A stretch of DNA of 64,000 bases from Deinococcus koreensis (lineage in GTDB: Bacteria > Deinococcota > Deinococci > Deinococcales > Deinococcaceae), in assembly GCF_002901445.1 (NCBI RefSeq), contig NZ_PPPD01000003.1:1-64000 (forward strand). Direction: 5' to 3'. Positions 55,837-63,978 of this stretch are shown here, in pieces (positions within the stretch are counted from its first letter, which is position 1; each line of letters starts with the position of its first letter). The notes below the pieces were generated by a model. It worked only from the letters and a program-made list of their open reading frames with translations. It searched no databases and was not told where the DNA came from. Made by a program: the position numbers and the translations under genes.

Positions 55837-55996
55837 ATCAAGGCGGCCTGCGGGTCGCCTTCTTCGTTGCCAGGGCGTGATCGTTGGCACCCTGGCCCGG
55901 ATGATCGCGCTGGACAACAAAGCGGATCGGATTGCTCGGCCCGGCCAGCGATTCAACGAGGCTCATCAACGCCTCCATATCTTCCGTCGGTGATGT
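55837..55996 (+). ncRNA. Candidate structured transcript downstream of promoter 55802
   Basis: Transcription from the promoter at 55802-55830 should start near 55837. Two hairpins follow at once: AAGGCG (55840-55845) with CGCCTT (55856-55861), then GCCAGGG (55869-55875) with CCCTGGC (55890-55896). An ATG within the second part could encode only about 30 residues (MIALDNKADRIARPGQRF and on). I see no other gene in 55676-56059. A small RNA, an attenuated leader or a remnant of a lost gene are all possible; the 3' end given is only the end of the tiny frame. Confidence 0.3.
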
Positions 55997-56059
55997 GCCG
56001 GAACAGCGTCTGGATGGGCCCACCGGCTCCCCCTCAGGCCGCCTGTGGCGCGCGAAGGG

Positions 56060-56314
56060 TCAGCTCCGGGGCAGCGCGGCGGCCGGGTCGGCTTCCCGGG
56101 CCTCGCCCTGATCCTCCGGCGCTGTCAGCCCCTTGTCGAGCCGCAGCAACTGGTCGGCGGCTGTGAGGGAGATGGTCTCGCCCAGATCCGTGGTCACCTG
56201 CACCACACCCGCGCCCAGGGGCCGCAGCTCATGAATCCGCATGGCCAGCCGCCCGTTCACGCGGATGGTCTGCATGGGCTGAAGCTCGGTCAGGGTGATG
56301 GGCCGCCACGTCAT
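56060..56314 (-). CDS. Small hypothetical protein (84 aa)
   Basis: The start at 56314 was chosen because the sequence from MTWRPITLTELQPMQTIRVNG onward has a normal composition with alternating strand residues (RLAMRIHELRPLGAGVVQVTTDLGETISLTAADQLLRL), whereas the upstream extension is Cys/Arg-rich. An AGGG-type ribosome site lies about 7 nt upstream. The product resembles small beta-barrel proteins; no family is recognised. It is divergent from the cell-wall amidase gene. Confidence 0.6.
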   Translation of the reverse strand: MTWRPITLTELQPMQTIRVNGRLAMRIHELRPLGAGVVQVTTDLGETISLTAADQLLRLDKGLTAPEDQGEAREADPAAALPRS

Positions 56315-56460
56315 GCCCGCACCCTGACACACGCGCCCTTGCGCGGATCTGACCGGGCGCGCGGTGGCACACATTGAGGCCGGCGCATGGCAGCCCGGCC
56401 CTCCGGCGTCCTGTCCCCGGCTGGTACACTCGGCGCACACATCAATTCTCTGGAGGTTCT

Positions 56461-58293
56461 ATGCTGCGCCGCTTCCTGCTCACCGCTCTCCTGTTCGGCA
56501 GCACGCTCGCTCTGGCCCAGACGACCCCCCCGGCGCCCGTCAGCTCGGCGCTGCTGCCCCCCATCAGCGACGCGCCCATCTACGTGGCCTATCCGCCGGA
56601 CGGCTCCAGCGTGGAGTTCGACCACGTGCTGCTGGAGGGCAGCGTGAAACCCGGCGCGTCGCTGACCCTGCGCGGCCAGCCGGTCGAGGTTGGCGCGGAC
56701 GGGCTGTTCATCGAGTGGGTGCCGCTGACCCCGGGCGAGAACCTGCTGACCCTGGAATCCACCCAGGGCGGCGTGGTGGCGCGGCAGACCCTGAAGGTGA
56801 CCAGCGCCCCGCCGCAGGTGCCCGCCGGGGCCGCCCAGATCGTGGAGGGAAGCGTGCTGCCCGCCTTCGACCGCGTGGCCTACGTGCAGCCACCCAGCCT
56901 GGAGATGCGCGAGGTTCCGGTGGCCTTCAGCGGCAGCGCGGGGGGCACGGCGACCTTCAAGGTGGGCGACCTGGGGCCGTTCCCGATGGCGGAGACCTCG
57001 CCCGGGCGCTACGAGGGCACGTTCCTGCTGCCGGCCACCCTGGCCGCGGCCCCGGTTCAGTTCACCCTGAGTGCCAGGGACGGCACCACCGCCACCGCCA
57101 GCAGTCCGGGCCAGCTCAGCGTGACGGGCACGGGCGTGCGCGTGGCCGAGGTCACCGCGACCATTCCCGGGCGTGGGCTGCAGGCGGGCACTTTCGTGTG
57201 GCGCAACGGGCGGGGCCGCAACTACGCGGTCTTTCCGCGCCCCGGCGTGCAGGCGCTGGTGGTGGGCGAGGAGGGCACCTCGTACACGGTGCAGGCCTCG
57301 GCCACGCTGACCCTGAACGCGCCCAAGACCACCCTGACCCTGCGCCCCGAGGGCACACCGCTTCCGCGGGCCATCTTCACGCGGATCGACGTGAAGGCGG
57401 GCGAGACCCACAGCGAGGTGCGCCTCGACCTGCCCCTGCGCGTGCCCTTCTCGGTCGAGCAGAGCGCCACGCCGGGCGCCTCCAGCCTGGCTCTGCGGCT
57501 CTTCCACACCTTCAGCGACGTGGACTACATCGTCTCCGACAGTCCGGGCGGCGCCGTGCGCGATGTCCGCTGGGTACAGGAGAGTGACGGCGTGACCCGC
57601 GTTCAGGTCGAGCTCAGCGGGGCGCCCTGGGGCTACGACACCACCTACGAGGGCACGACCCTGGTGCTGCGGCTGCGGAACGCCCCGGCGATCGACGCCC
57701 GCGCGCCGCTGCGGGGCCGGACGATCGTGATCGACCCCGGGCACGGCGGCGAGGACTTCGGCGGGGCCGGCGCCCTGCGCGTGCCCGAGAAGAACCTGAA
57801 CCTGCCCATCGCCCTGCGCGTGGCCGAGCTGCTGCGGGAAAAGGGCGCCACCGTGGCGCTCACCCGCGAGACCGACGTGGAGATTCCGATCTACGACCGC
57901 CCCCTGCTGGCCGAGACCCGGAACGCCGACCTGCTGGTGAGCATCCACGCCAACGCCCTGCCGGACGGAGTCGATCCGCGCACCAAACGCGGCAGCGGGG
58001 TGTACTACTTCCAGCCGCAGGCCCGCCCCCTGGCCGAAGCGCTGCTGGCCAGCCTGGTCGGGCAGCTTCCGGATGTGGGCAACGACGGCGTGCACTACCA
58101 GAACCTGGCGCTGGCGCGGCCCAGCACCCAGCTCAGCGTGCTGATCGAGACGGCGTTCCTGACCGACAAGTCCAACCTGCGGCTGCTGATGAGCGCGGCG
58201 GGACGCGAGCGCATGGCGCAGGCCATCGCCCTGGGCCTCGAACGCTTCTACCGCAGCGCCGCGGCGCAGCCGCGCCCCCGCCCGCCCCGCTGA
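56461..58293 (+). CDS. N-acetylmuramoyl-L-alanine amidase (Amidase_3)
   Basis: 610 residues. GGAGG lies 4 nt before the ATG. Signal peptide MLRRFLLTALLFGSTLALAQ. Residues about 30-410 are several beta-rich modules (GSVKPGASLTLRGQPVEV, GSAGGTATFKVGDLGPF, VRLDLPLRVPFSVEQS), similar to AMIN-type and filamin-like wall-binding repeats. The catalytic domain starts at TIVIDPGHGGEDFGG, with zinc ligands His 428, Glu 443 (VPEKN) and His 496 (SIHANA), and catalytic Glu 563 (LIETAFL). It cleaves the amide between MurNAc and L-Ala in peptidoglycan in the periplasm, for daughter-cell separation or wall turnover. Confidence 0.93.
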   Translation: MLRRFLLTALLFGSTLALAQTTPPAPVSSALLPPISDAPIYVAYPPDGSSVEFDHVLLEGSVKPGASLTLRGQPVEVGADGLFIEWVPLTPGENLLTLESTQGGVVARQTLKVTSAPPQVPAGAAQIVEGSVLPAFDRVAYVQPPSLEMREVPVAFSGSAGGTATFKVGDLGPFPMAETSPGRYEGTFLLPATLAAAPVQFTLSARDGTTATASSPGQLSVTGTGVRVAEVTATIPGRGLQAGTFVWRNGRGRNYAVFPRPGVQALVVGEEGTSYTVQASATLTLNAPKTTLTLRPEGTPLPRAIFTRIDVKAGETHSEVRLDLPLRVPFSVEQSATPGASSLALRLFHTFSDVDYIVSDSPGGAVRDVRWVQESDGVTRVQVELSGAPWGYDTTYEGTTLVLRLRNAPAIDARAPLRGRTIVIDPGHGGEDFGGAGALRVPEKNLNLPIALRVAELLREKGATVALTRETDVEIPIYDRPLLAETRNADLLVSIHANALPDGVDPRTKRGSGVYYFQPQARPLAEALLASLVGQLPDVGNDGVHYQNLALARPSTQLSVLIETAFLTDKSNLRLLMSAAGRERMAQAIALGLERFYRSAAAQPRPRPPR

Positions 58294-58350
58294 GGCGGAT
58301 GGTCAGGCACCCCTGCACCTGAACTGACCTCCGCCCGGTTGAGCCGCCCG

Positions 58351-58770
58351 TCAGGACGTGTCGGGGAGCCCGCCGGTGCCGGCCCCCGGCGCGGCGGGCT
58401 CCACATGGTTGATCACCAGCTCCAGCCGGTCGCGCGCGCCCAGTTTGGCGAACACGGCCGAGACGTGCATCTTGACCGTCTTGACCGTGATGCCCAGCTG
58501 CCGGGCGACCTCGGTGTTGCTCCAGCCCCGGCGCAGGCAATGGAGGACTTCCTGCTCCCGCGTGGTCAGCCGGGGCAGGCGGGACTGCTCGATGGTCTGC
58601 GTGAGCACGGCGCGCTCGGCCCACAGCTCGCCGCGGGCCACCGCCTCCAGGGCCAGATGCAGGCTGTGTGGATCGGCGCTGGGCCGCAGGTAGCCGCGCC
58701 AGCCGGCGCCCAGCAGGCTCACCAGGGGCTCGACCGACGTCCGTTCGTCCACCAGGGCCAGGATCAGCAC
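58351..58770 (-). pseudogene. NarL-type response regulator lacking the 5' half of the receiver
   Basis: What remains is the end of the receiver (EPVLILALVDERTSVEPLVSLLGAGWRGYLRPS, strand beta-4 onward) and a full LuxR-type helix-turn-helix (LTTREQEVLHCLRRGWSNTEVARQLGITVKTVKMHVSAVFAKLGARDRLELV, given as landmarks). The phospho-acceptor Asp and acidic pocket are missing. The frame reaches only 14 codons further upstream before a stop, into DNA that belongs to a different gene fragment on the other strand. A GTG at 58770 could give a 139-residue product, but a broken gene is more likely. Confidence 0.7.
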
Positions 58771-58787
58771 CGGCTCTCTTCCTAGGG

Positions 58788-59026
58788 AACGACCCTGGAG
58801 GGGGCCTGAGCATCACGCGGTCGAATGGCAGCAGCGGGGCAGCCTGAACTGCGACCCCACCGGCTGTGCCTTCAAGGCCAGCGGTGCCGGCGAGGTGGAC
58901 TTCGAATACACGGTCACCGACGTCTACGGCAACGTCAGCCAGCCGGCCCTGGTGCGCCTGAACTTCACGGCTCCCCGCCCTGGGCGTCCAGTGCCCTGGG
59001 GCGGGTTCTATATCAGTATCGAGAAC
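58788..59026 (+). pseudogene. C-terminal remnant of an Ig/cadherin-like repeat surface protein, frameshifted
   Basis: The first frame reads NDPGGGLSITRSNGSSGAA and then hits TGA. A second frame takes over with LNCDPTGCAFKASGAGE and VDFEYTVTDVYGNVSQPALV. Joined, this is the familiar end of a bacterial cadherin-like or Big-type repeat (ND-x-GG-L-x-I, CxxxGC, FEYTVTD-x-xGxxS-x-PA-x-V). There is no start codon, signal or upstream part. It abuts the truncated response regulator on the other strand and is followed by a 12-bp hairpin. It is the remains of a large secreted repeat protein. Confidence 0.6.
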
Positions 59027-59057
59027 GGGGCGACCGGAGAAGGGTTCCGGTCGCCCC
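59027..59057 (+). terminator. Perfect 12-bp hairpin
   Basis: GGGGCGACCGGA (59027-59038) and TCCGGTCGCCCC (59046-59057) are perfect arms with a 7-nt loop. It is probably the original terminator of the broken surface-protein gene; no T-tract follows. Confidence 0.65.
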
Positions 59058-59262
59058 GTCCGTCGACTGACGGCTGGAACGCGCCGGGACACGAGCGGGC
59101 CGGATGGAGCGCTCTCTCGGCTGGATTGACAGGAGGTGGAGGCTCCAGGCTGGAAGTCCTCTGGCACGGCGTCCGGGACGTGAGCCTAAACAACCCGAGT
59201 CCCTCCTGGCTCCAGTGGAACCCGGCGCCCAGGTCGTGACGGGGCTCCCTGATCCACTGGAT

Positions 59263-59475
59263 CTACGGTGTGGGCGAAACGTCCGGGACGGCCTTGGTTC
59301 GGTCGTAGAGGGCGCACAGCCCGCTGGACTCCCCGCGCTGGTAGCGCAGCAGGGCGTCGGGTTCGGTGGTGCCGGGCTTGAGCTGCAGGGCGCGCAGTTC
59401 GTCAGCCGTGGCGAGGTGATCGGGGTAGGTCTGGTGGTAGTGGGGGCGCGGGGTGGGCTTGATGCGGGGGGTCAT
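59263..59475 (-). CDS. Small hypothetical protein (70 aa)
   Basis: The start at 59475 gives MTPRIKPTPRPHYHQTYPDH, then LATADELRALQLKPGTTEPD and LLRYQRGESSGLCALYDRTK. The TxDELRALxLKPG and ALYDRTKAVP pieces look like a conserved small domain I have seen in Deinococcus proteins but cannot name. No good ribosome site is visible. The upstream part of the frame (to 59658) is low-quality sequence and was left out. Confidence 0.5.
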   Translation of the reverse strand: MTPRIKPTPRPHYHQTYPDHLATADELRALQLKPGTTEPDALLRYQRGESSGLCALYDRTKAVPDVSPTP

Positions 59476-59692
59476 GGCTGGCCGCCCGACGGGAGCCAGG
59501 AGGGCAGTGGCCCGGAAGGCTGTGATCTGGGAAGCCGTGGCAGAAAAGACGGTGGAGGAGACATCGCTGCCCACAGTGTGCCTGATCCCGCGCCCGAGGC
59601 GGCCGGAGCCGGCCCCGCCTCCCCGGTCTTCACACTTCGCCCAGAGTCTCCCGGGCATGACAAATCGGACAGCCCGCCCCTCCGCGCTTCCC

Positions 59693-59698
59693 TACACT
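59693..59698 (+). promoter_or_regulatory. -10 box of a probable leaderless start
   Basis: TACACT ends 6 nt before the peroxiredoxin ATG at 59705; there is no Shine-Dalgarno. A matching -35 is not obvious. Confidence 0.45.
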
Positions 59699-59704
59699 GC
59701 CGCC

Positions 59705-60166
59705 ATGGCGCTCGAGACCGGTGACCTCGTTCCCTCCTTCTCTGTCCCTCAGGACAATGGTCGACCCTACGTGCCGCAGCCCGGACGCTGGCGGGTGCTG
59801 TTCTTCTTCCCCAAGACCGCGACGACCCACTGCCAGCTGCAGGCGCGTCGGTACGCGGCGCTGCAGCCCCAGCTTGAAGCGCTGGGCGCCGATGTGGTGG
59901 GGATCAATGGCGATCCCCGGCGCGATCAGGTGCAGTTCCGCGGCCTGTGCGAGCTGAACTATCCCCTGCTGGACGACAGCCGCCACGACCTCAGCCGGCA
60001 GTTCGGCGTGCTGGAGGAACCCTGGCCCGGCGAGACTGTGCGCCGCCCGCGCCGCGACACCTTTCTGGTCAGCCCCGACGGGGTGATCGTGCAGCACTGG
60101 AGGGAGGTCGATCCGGGCCGGGACGCCGAGACGGTTCTGGAGGCCCTGCGAACCCTGGTGGCCTGA
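59705..60166 (+). CDS. Peroxiredoxin (BCP/AhpC-TSA type)
   Basis: 153 residues. Thioredoxin fold with VPSFSVPQDNGRPY, LFFFPKTATTHC and GADVVGINGDPRRDQVQF. Cys 43 sits in P-x-x-x-T-x-x-C (PKTATTHC), the peroxidatic site. The resolving Cys found five residues later in E. coli BCP is absent; the only other Cys is in LCELNYP, so a one-Cys or atypical mechanism is likely. The C-terminal part RRDTFLVSPDGVIVQHWREVDPG is typical. It reduces H2O2 and organic peroxides in the cytoplasm. A start in the earlier frame from 59453 is unlikely. Confidence 0.9.
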   Translation: MALETGDLVPSFSVPQDNGRPYVPQPGRWRVLFFFPKTATTHCQLQARRYAALQPQLEALGADVVGINGDPRRDQVQFRGLCELNYPLLDDSRHDLSRQFGVLEEPWPGETVRRPRRDTFLVSPDGVIVQHWREVDPGRDAETVLEALRTLVA

Positions 60167-60373
60167 AACCGGACGGAACCCGGCCCTATCCGACCGAGCC
60201 AGAGCCCGGAGCGCCGGGCCAGCGTCGGTATTGCTCCGACGCCTCTCTTCGCCACGGCACCGCACGCTGCATGAACGCTGTTCGTGCGCTGCGGCCCGGT
60301 TCCTCAGCGTGGCCTCAAGCGGCCTGGCTAGGCTGAGGCTGGAGCGACCCGGTTCAGGGCTGCCCCCGACCCC

Positions 60374-60601
60374 ATGACGCTTGTGCTGATCCTTCTCGCT
60401 GCCCTCTCGGTGGCCTCGGCGCTCTTTTTTCTGGGCGCCCAGCGTCATCATGGCGGCCTGCGAAGCCGCCAGGAACAGGACGCGGAAGACGCGGCCCAGC
60501 TGAAGTTTCTGGAGGAGTACCAGCGGGCCAGGGAGCAGCGCTCGCGGCGGGGGAACCCGGAGCCGGACGGGCCGGAGGTCGGGAAGTCCGGCGGATCGTG
60601 A
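60374..60601 (+). CDS. Small membrane-anchored protein (75 aa)
   Basis: MTLVLILLAALSVASALFFLG is one N-terminal helix. A charged, probably helical cytoplasmic or periplasmic tail follows (LRSRQEQDAEDAAQLKFLEE, YQRAREQRSRR) and ends in Gly/Pro. It has no strong ribosome site. The composition differs from shadow frames and the layout is that of many short Deinococcus membrane proteins. Convergent with the SDR gene. The function is unknown. Confidence 0.55.
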   Translation: MTLVLILLAALSVASALFFLGAQRHHGGLRSRQEQDAEDAAQLKFLEEYQRAREQRSRRGNPEPDGPEVGKSGGS

Positions 60602-60641
60602 CCGGGGGAATGTCGCCCCTTCTCGACCCTCCCAGGGCGCC

Positions 60642-61481
60642 TCAGCCCCGGGCCAGACGCGCCGTGAGCCAGCTCACCACCCGCCAGTAGTGGCCGGGGA
60701 ACAGGCGTGCGAGCAGATCCACCATGCGGGCGTCGCCCCCCACCAGCACGCGCGGCGCCCGCCGATGAACCGCGTCCAGGATGATGGTGGCGGCCTGGGC
60801 GGGCGGCAGGGTCAGCAGGCGTTCCATCTGGCGCTGCTGGGCCGCGACCTCGGCGGCGTCCAGGCCGGGAGCCAGTTCGGCGCTGCTGGCGATGCGGGTA
60901 CGCACGCCGCCGGGATGCACGACCGTCACGCCCAGCCCCAGGGGCGCGAGTTCGTGGCGCAGGGCCTCGGAGAAGCCGCGCACGGCGAACTTGCTGGCGC
61001 TGTAGGCGGTCTGGCCGGCCGGGGCGATCAGGCCGTACAGGCTCGACACGTTCACGATCTGCGAGCCCAGCGAGGACTTCAGCGCCGGCAGCAGCGCCTT
61101 GCACAGCGCGACCACCGCCCGCAGGTTGATCGCCTGGACGCGCTCGAACTGCTCCAGGGTGATCTGCTCGAAGGTGCCCCCCAGCGCGATGCCGGCGTTG
61201 TTGATGAGCAGGTTGACCCGGCCGTGGTGCCGCAGCACCTCGTCGGCCAGCCCCGGAATCTCGGCGGTGCGCACGAGGTCGAAGGTGTGGGTGGACAGGC
61301 GCAGGCCCGGATGGCGTGTCCGCAGCCCCTGCGCGACCCCCTCCAGCCCCGGCCCGTCGCGGTCGATCAGGGCGAGGTGGCTGCCCCGCGCGGCGAGGGC
61401 CACCGCCAGCGCTTCCCCGATGCCGCCGGCCGCCCCGGTCACCACGGCCACGCCGCCGGCGAAGACGTAGGGCGCGCTCAC
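60642..61481 (-). CDS. SDR-family oxidoreductase (SadH-like)
   Basis: 279 residues from GTG 61481, overlapping the monooxygenase stop by 4 nt. Classical SDR: TGAAGGIG (15-22), INNAGIALGG, SSLYGLIAPAGQTAYSASKFAV (catalytic Ser, Tyr, Lys) and HPGGVRTRI. The C-terminal part (AATIILDAVHRRAPRVLVGGDARMVDLLARLFPGHYW) is that of the SadH/acyl-CoA-reductase-like group. It is the last gene of an operon with a Baeyer-Villiger-type monooxygenase and a hydrolase, an order similar to the mycobacterial mymA operon. It likely interconverts an alcohol and a ketone. Confidence 0.9.
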   Translation of the reverse strand: MSAPYVFAGGVAVVTGAAGGIGEALAVALAARGSHLALIDRDGPGLEGVAQGLRTRHPGLRLSTHTFDLVRTAEIPGLADEVLRHHGRVNLLINNAGIALGGTFEQITLEQFERVQAINLRAVVALCKALLPALKSSLGSQIVNVSSLYGLIAPAGQTAYSASKFAVRGFSEALRHELAPLGLGVTVVHPGGVRTRIASSAELAPGLDAAEVAAQQRQMERLLTLPPAQAATIILDAVHRRAPRVLVGGDARMVDLLARLFPGHYWRVVSWLTARLARG

Positions 61482-63007
61482 GTCGGCTGCCCCGGCGAGG
61501 CGAGGGGCGAGAGGCGCCGGGCACTGAGCCGGCCCGTGTACTCGGCGGGGTCGAAGTGCCGCAGCGCCTGACGGAAGCGGGCCGCCCGCTCCGGCCAGAG
61601 GGTGGTGTTGCGGCCGCCGTCGTCCAGATAGAAGCTGGTGCACCCGCCCTGCACCCACACCGAGCCGCGCAGCCTGTCCTGCAAGGCGTCGCTATATGCC
61701 TCCTGGGCCTCCGGACGCGCCTCCAGGGCGGCCAGCTGGGCGCTGTCCAGATACTCCAGCGCCTGCAGGACATAGTGGATCTGGGCCTCGATGATGTACA
61801 CGATGGAGTTGTGGCCCAGCGCCGTGTTCGGGCCGACCAGCAGGAAGAGGTTGGGAAAGCCCGCGACCGTGGTGCCGCGCAGGGCCTGCATGTGCGGCGA
61901 CCAGGCGTCCGAGAGGCGCCGGCCGCCCTGCCCGAAGATCAGCCGGGCCACCGGGGGCCGGGTGGCGTTGAAGCCGGTGCCGCCGATCAGCACGTCGGCC
62001 GGGTAGCTCTGGCCGTCGGCGGTGTGCAGCGTGTCGCCGCGCACCTCACGGATGGGCGAGGTCACGAGTTCCACGTTGGGCCGGGTCAGCGCCGGGTAGT
62101 AGGTGTCGCTGACCAGGATGCGCTTGCAACCCAGGCGGTAGTCCGGGGTCAGCTTCGCCCGCAGCGCCGGATCGGCCACCTGGGCCTCCAGATGGGCCCG
62201 CGCCGCGCCCTCGGCCAGCGCCCCGACCCGCGCGTTCGAGAAGGTGAGGTGACGCAGCTCGGCCTCGCCGAAGATCAGTTGCCTGGAGGCCCGCTGCAGC
62301 AGGGGAAAACGCCGGAACAGGGCCCGCCGGCGGGGGCTGGTGGGCTGATCCAGGCGGGGCAGCACCCAGGGCGGAGTGCGCTGGAACACAGTGACGCGCC
62401 CGGCCAGGGGCTGGATCTCCGGCACGAACTGCACGGCTGAAGCCCCGGTGCCGATCACAGCCACCCGCTTGCCGCGCAGGTCGGCGCCGTGATCCCACTG
62501 CGCGGAGTGGAAGCGCGTCCCCGAAAAGCTCTCCAGGCCGGGAAGGGCCGGCCAGCGGGGCTCGATCAGCGGCCCGTGGCCGGAGATCAGCACGCGGGCG
62601 GTGTACTCGCCCTGGCTGGTCTGGATGCGCCAGCGGGCTTCGGCGGCGTCCCACTCGGCGCGCACCACCTCATGGTGCAGGCGCAGGTGGGGGCGCAGGC
62701 CGCTGCGGGTGGCGGTGTCGCGCAGGTAGGCGAGGATTTCGGGCTGCCGGGCGTAGCGGTGAGACCAGTCCGGGTTGGGGGCGAACGAGAACGAATACAG
62801 GTCGCTGCGGATGTCGCAGGCGCAGCCCGGATAGGTGTTGTCGCGCCAGGTGCCGCCGACCTCGCCGGCGCGCTCGAAGATCACGAAGTCCGTGATGCCC
62901 CGCCGCTTCAGGGCCAGTCCCATGCCCAGCCCGGCGAACCCCGCGCCCAGGATCGCCACGCCGACCTCCGTGCGGCCGACCCCCATGCTGTTGCCGTCGG
63001 TGATCAT
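61478..63007 (-). CDS. Flavin-containing Baeyer-Villiger-type monooxygenase
   Basis: 509 residues; ATG 63007 overlaps the hydrolase stop (ATGA). FAD site GAGFAG (21-26), NADP site GTGASA (186-191) and between them FSGTRFHSAQW (161-171), which fits the Baeyer-Villiger fingerprint FxGxxxHxxxW. TYPGCACDIRSDLYSFSF is also typical of the group. It inserts oxygen next to a ketone using NADPH and O2, giving an ester or lactone that the neighbouring hydrolase could open. It is also similar to mycobacterial MymA. No membrane segment is present. Confidence 0.92.
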   Translation of the reverse strand: MITDGNSMGVGRTEVGVAILGAGFAGLGMGLALKRRGITDFVIFERAGEVGGTWRDNTYPGCACDIRSDLYSFSFAPNPDWSHRYARQPEILAYLRDTATRSGLRPHLRLHHEVVRAEWDAAEARWRIQTSQGEYTARVLISGHGPLIEPRWPALPGLESFSGTRFHSAQWDHGADLRGKRVAVIGTGASAVQFVPEIQPLAGRVTVFQRTPPWVLPRLDQPTSPRRRALFRRFPLLQRASRQLIFGEAELRHLTFSNARVGALAEGAARAHLEAQVADPALRAKLTPDYRLGCKRILVSDTYYPALTRPNVELVTSPIREVRGDTLHTADGQSYPADVLIGGTGFNATRPPVARLIFGQGGRRLSDAWSPHMQALRGTTVAGFPNLFLLVGPNTALGHNSIVYIIEAQIHYVLQALEYLDSAQLAALEARPEAQEAYSDALQDRLRGSVWVQGGCTSFYLDDGGRNTTLWPERAARFRQALRHFDPAEYTGRLSARRLSPLASPGQPT

Positions 63008-63978
63008 GCCTCCTCCTTCAGGAAAGCGCGCAGCCGCGCGGCGAAATCATCGGCCTGCTCGACCTGCGGAAGGTGCCCGGTGTCCGGGTACAGGTGGGTG
63101 AGGGCGTGGGGGTAGGCGCGCCGGGCCTCCTCCAGATGGTCGGCGGGCAGGATCAGGTCGCGTTCGCCCCACACGATCAGGGTGGGCACGTTCAGCGTGG
63201 CGAGCCGGCCCTGCAGTTCCCGGCGCCACGCGGGCCGGATGCCGCGCCAGGTGCCCAGGTGGCGCACCACCCGCAGGTAGGCGCGGGCCAGCCCCGGCTG
63301 CCGGGCGAGCACCCCGGTGTGCTCAAAGCGCGCCTGGGTGGCGTGCCGGGCGTCGTGGAAGAGGCTCTGCACCACCCGCCGGTCGGCGCCGGGACTGGGC
63401 CGGAGCAGCCCCTCCCCCAGCCCCGGCACGCTCAGCAGGCGCAGGGCCAGGGTCACGCTCTGGCCGAAGCCCGCGCTGCCCACCAGCACCAGCCCCCGGA
63501 CGCGGCCCGGATACTGCGCGGCGAATTGCTGCGCCACCGCGCCCCCCAGCGAGTGGCCGACCAGCACCACCGGCTCCCGGACGCCCACGGCGTCCAGATA
63601 GCGCTCCACGAAGCGGGCCAGCCCGGCCAGGGTGTAGGGCACGTCCGGCTTGTCGCTCAGGCCGAAACCGATCAGATCCGGCACGAGCAGGCGGTGATCG
63701 GGCGCGAGCCGCCGTACCGTCTCCTCCCAGTCCTCCAGGCTGCGGCCGATGCCGTGCAGCAGCACCACCGGCGGCCCGCTGCCGGTCTGCCCAGCGGGCT
63801 GCTCGGCGGTCGGCCCAGCGGGCTGCACGGCGGTCGGCCCACCCGTGAGCAGGTGCCGCACCCGCACGCCCGACACGGTGACATAGCTGGGGACGAAGGT
63901 GGGCTCCGGCGGGGGCGACGGGAACCGGGGCTCGGGGATCGGGCCGGCGGGGTCGGGCGTGACGGGGGTCGGGGTCAT
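63004..63978 (-). CDS. Alpha/beta hydrolase
   Basis: 324 residues from ATG 63978; GGAGG lies 13 nt upstream, a long spacer. A Pro-rich lead (about 30 residues) contains no signal. Motifs: VVLLHGIGRSLEDWEE, PDLIGFGLSDKP, VGHSLGGAVAQQFA (nucleophile Ser), VWGERDLILP (acid Asp) and DTGHLPQVEQ (His). A near-perfect internal repeat (TAVQPAGP-TAEQPAGQ) just before the HG motif comes from a DNA duplication of about 24 bp. It is the first gene of the monooxygenase/SDR operon, and likely opens esters or lactones made by the monooxygenase. Confidence 0.9.
   Translation of the reverse strand: MTPTPVTPDPAGPIPEPRFPSPPPEPTFVPSYVTVSGVRVRHLLTGGPTAVQPAGPTAEQPAGQTGSGPPVVLLHGIGRSLEDWEETVRRLAPDHRLLVPDLIGFGLSDKPDVPYTLAGLARFVERYLDAVGVREPVVLVGHSLGGAVAQQFAAQYPGRVRGLVLVGSAGFGQSVTLALRLLSVPGLGEGLLRPSPGADRRVVQSLFHDARHATQARFEHTGVLARQPGLARAYLRVVRHLGTWRGIRPAWRRELQGRLATLNVPTLIVWGERDLILPADHLEEARRAYPHALTHLYPDTGHLPQVEQADDFAARLRAFLKEEA

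Noticed and set aside
55792..56166. Protein gene starting MNRFDRERISLYLGE
   Set aside because: The start looks plausible, but the frame overlaps the strong promoter and hairpins, soon becomes Pro/Arg-rich and runs into the convergent small gene.
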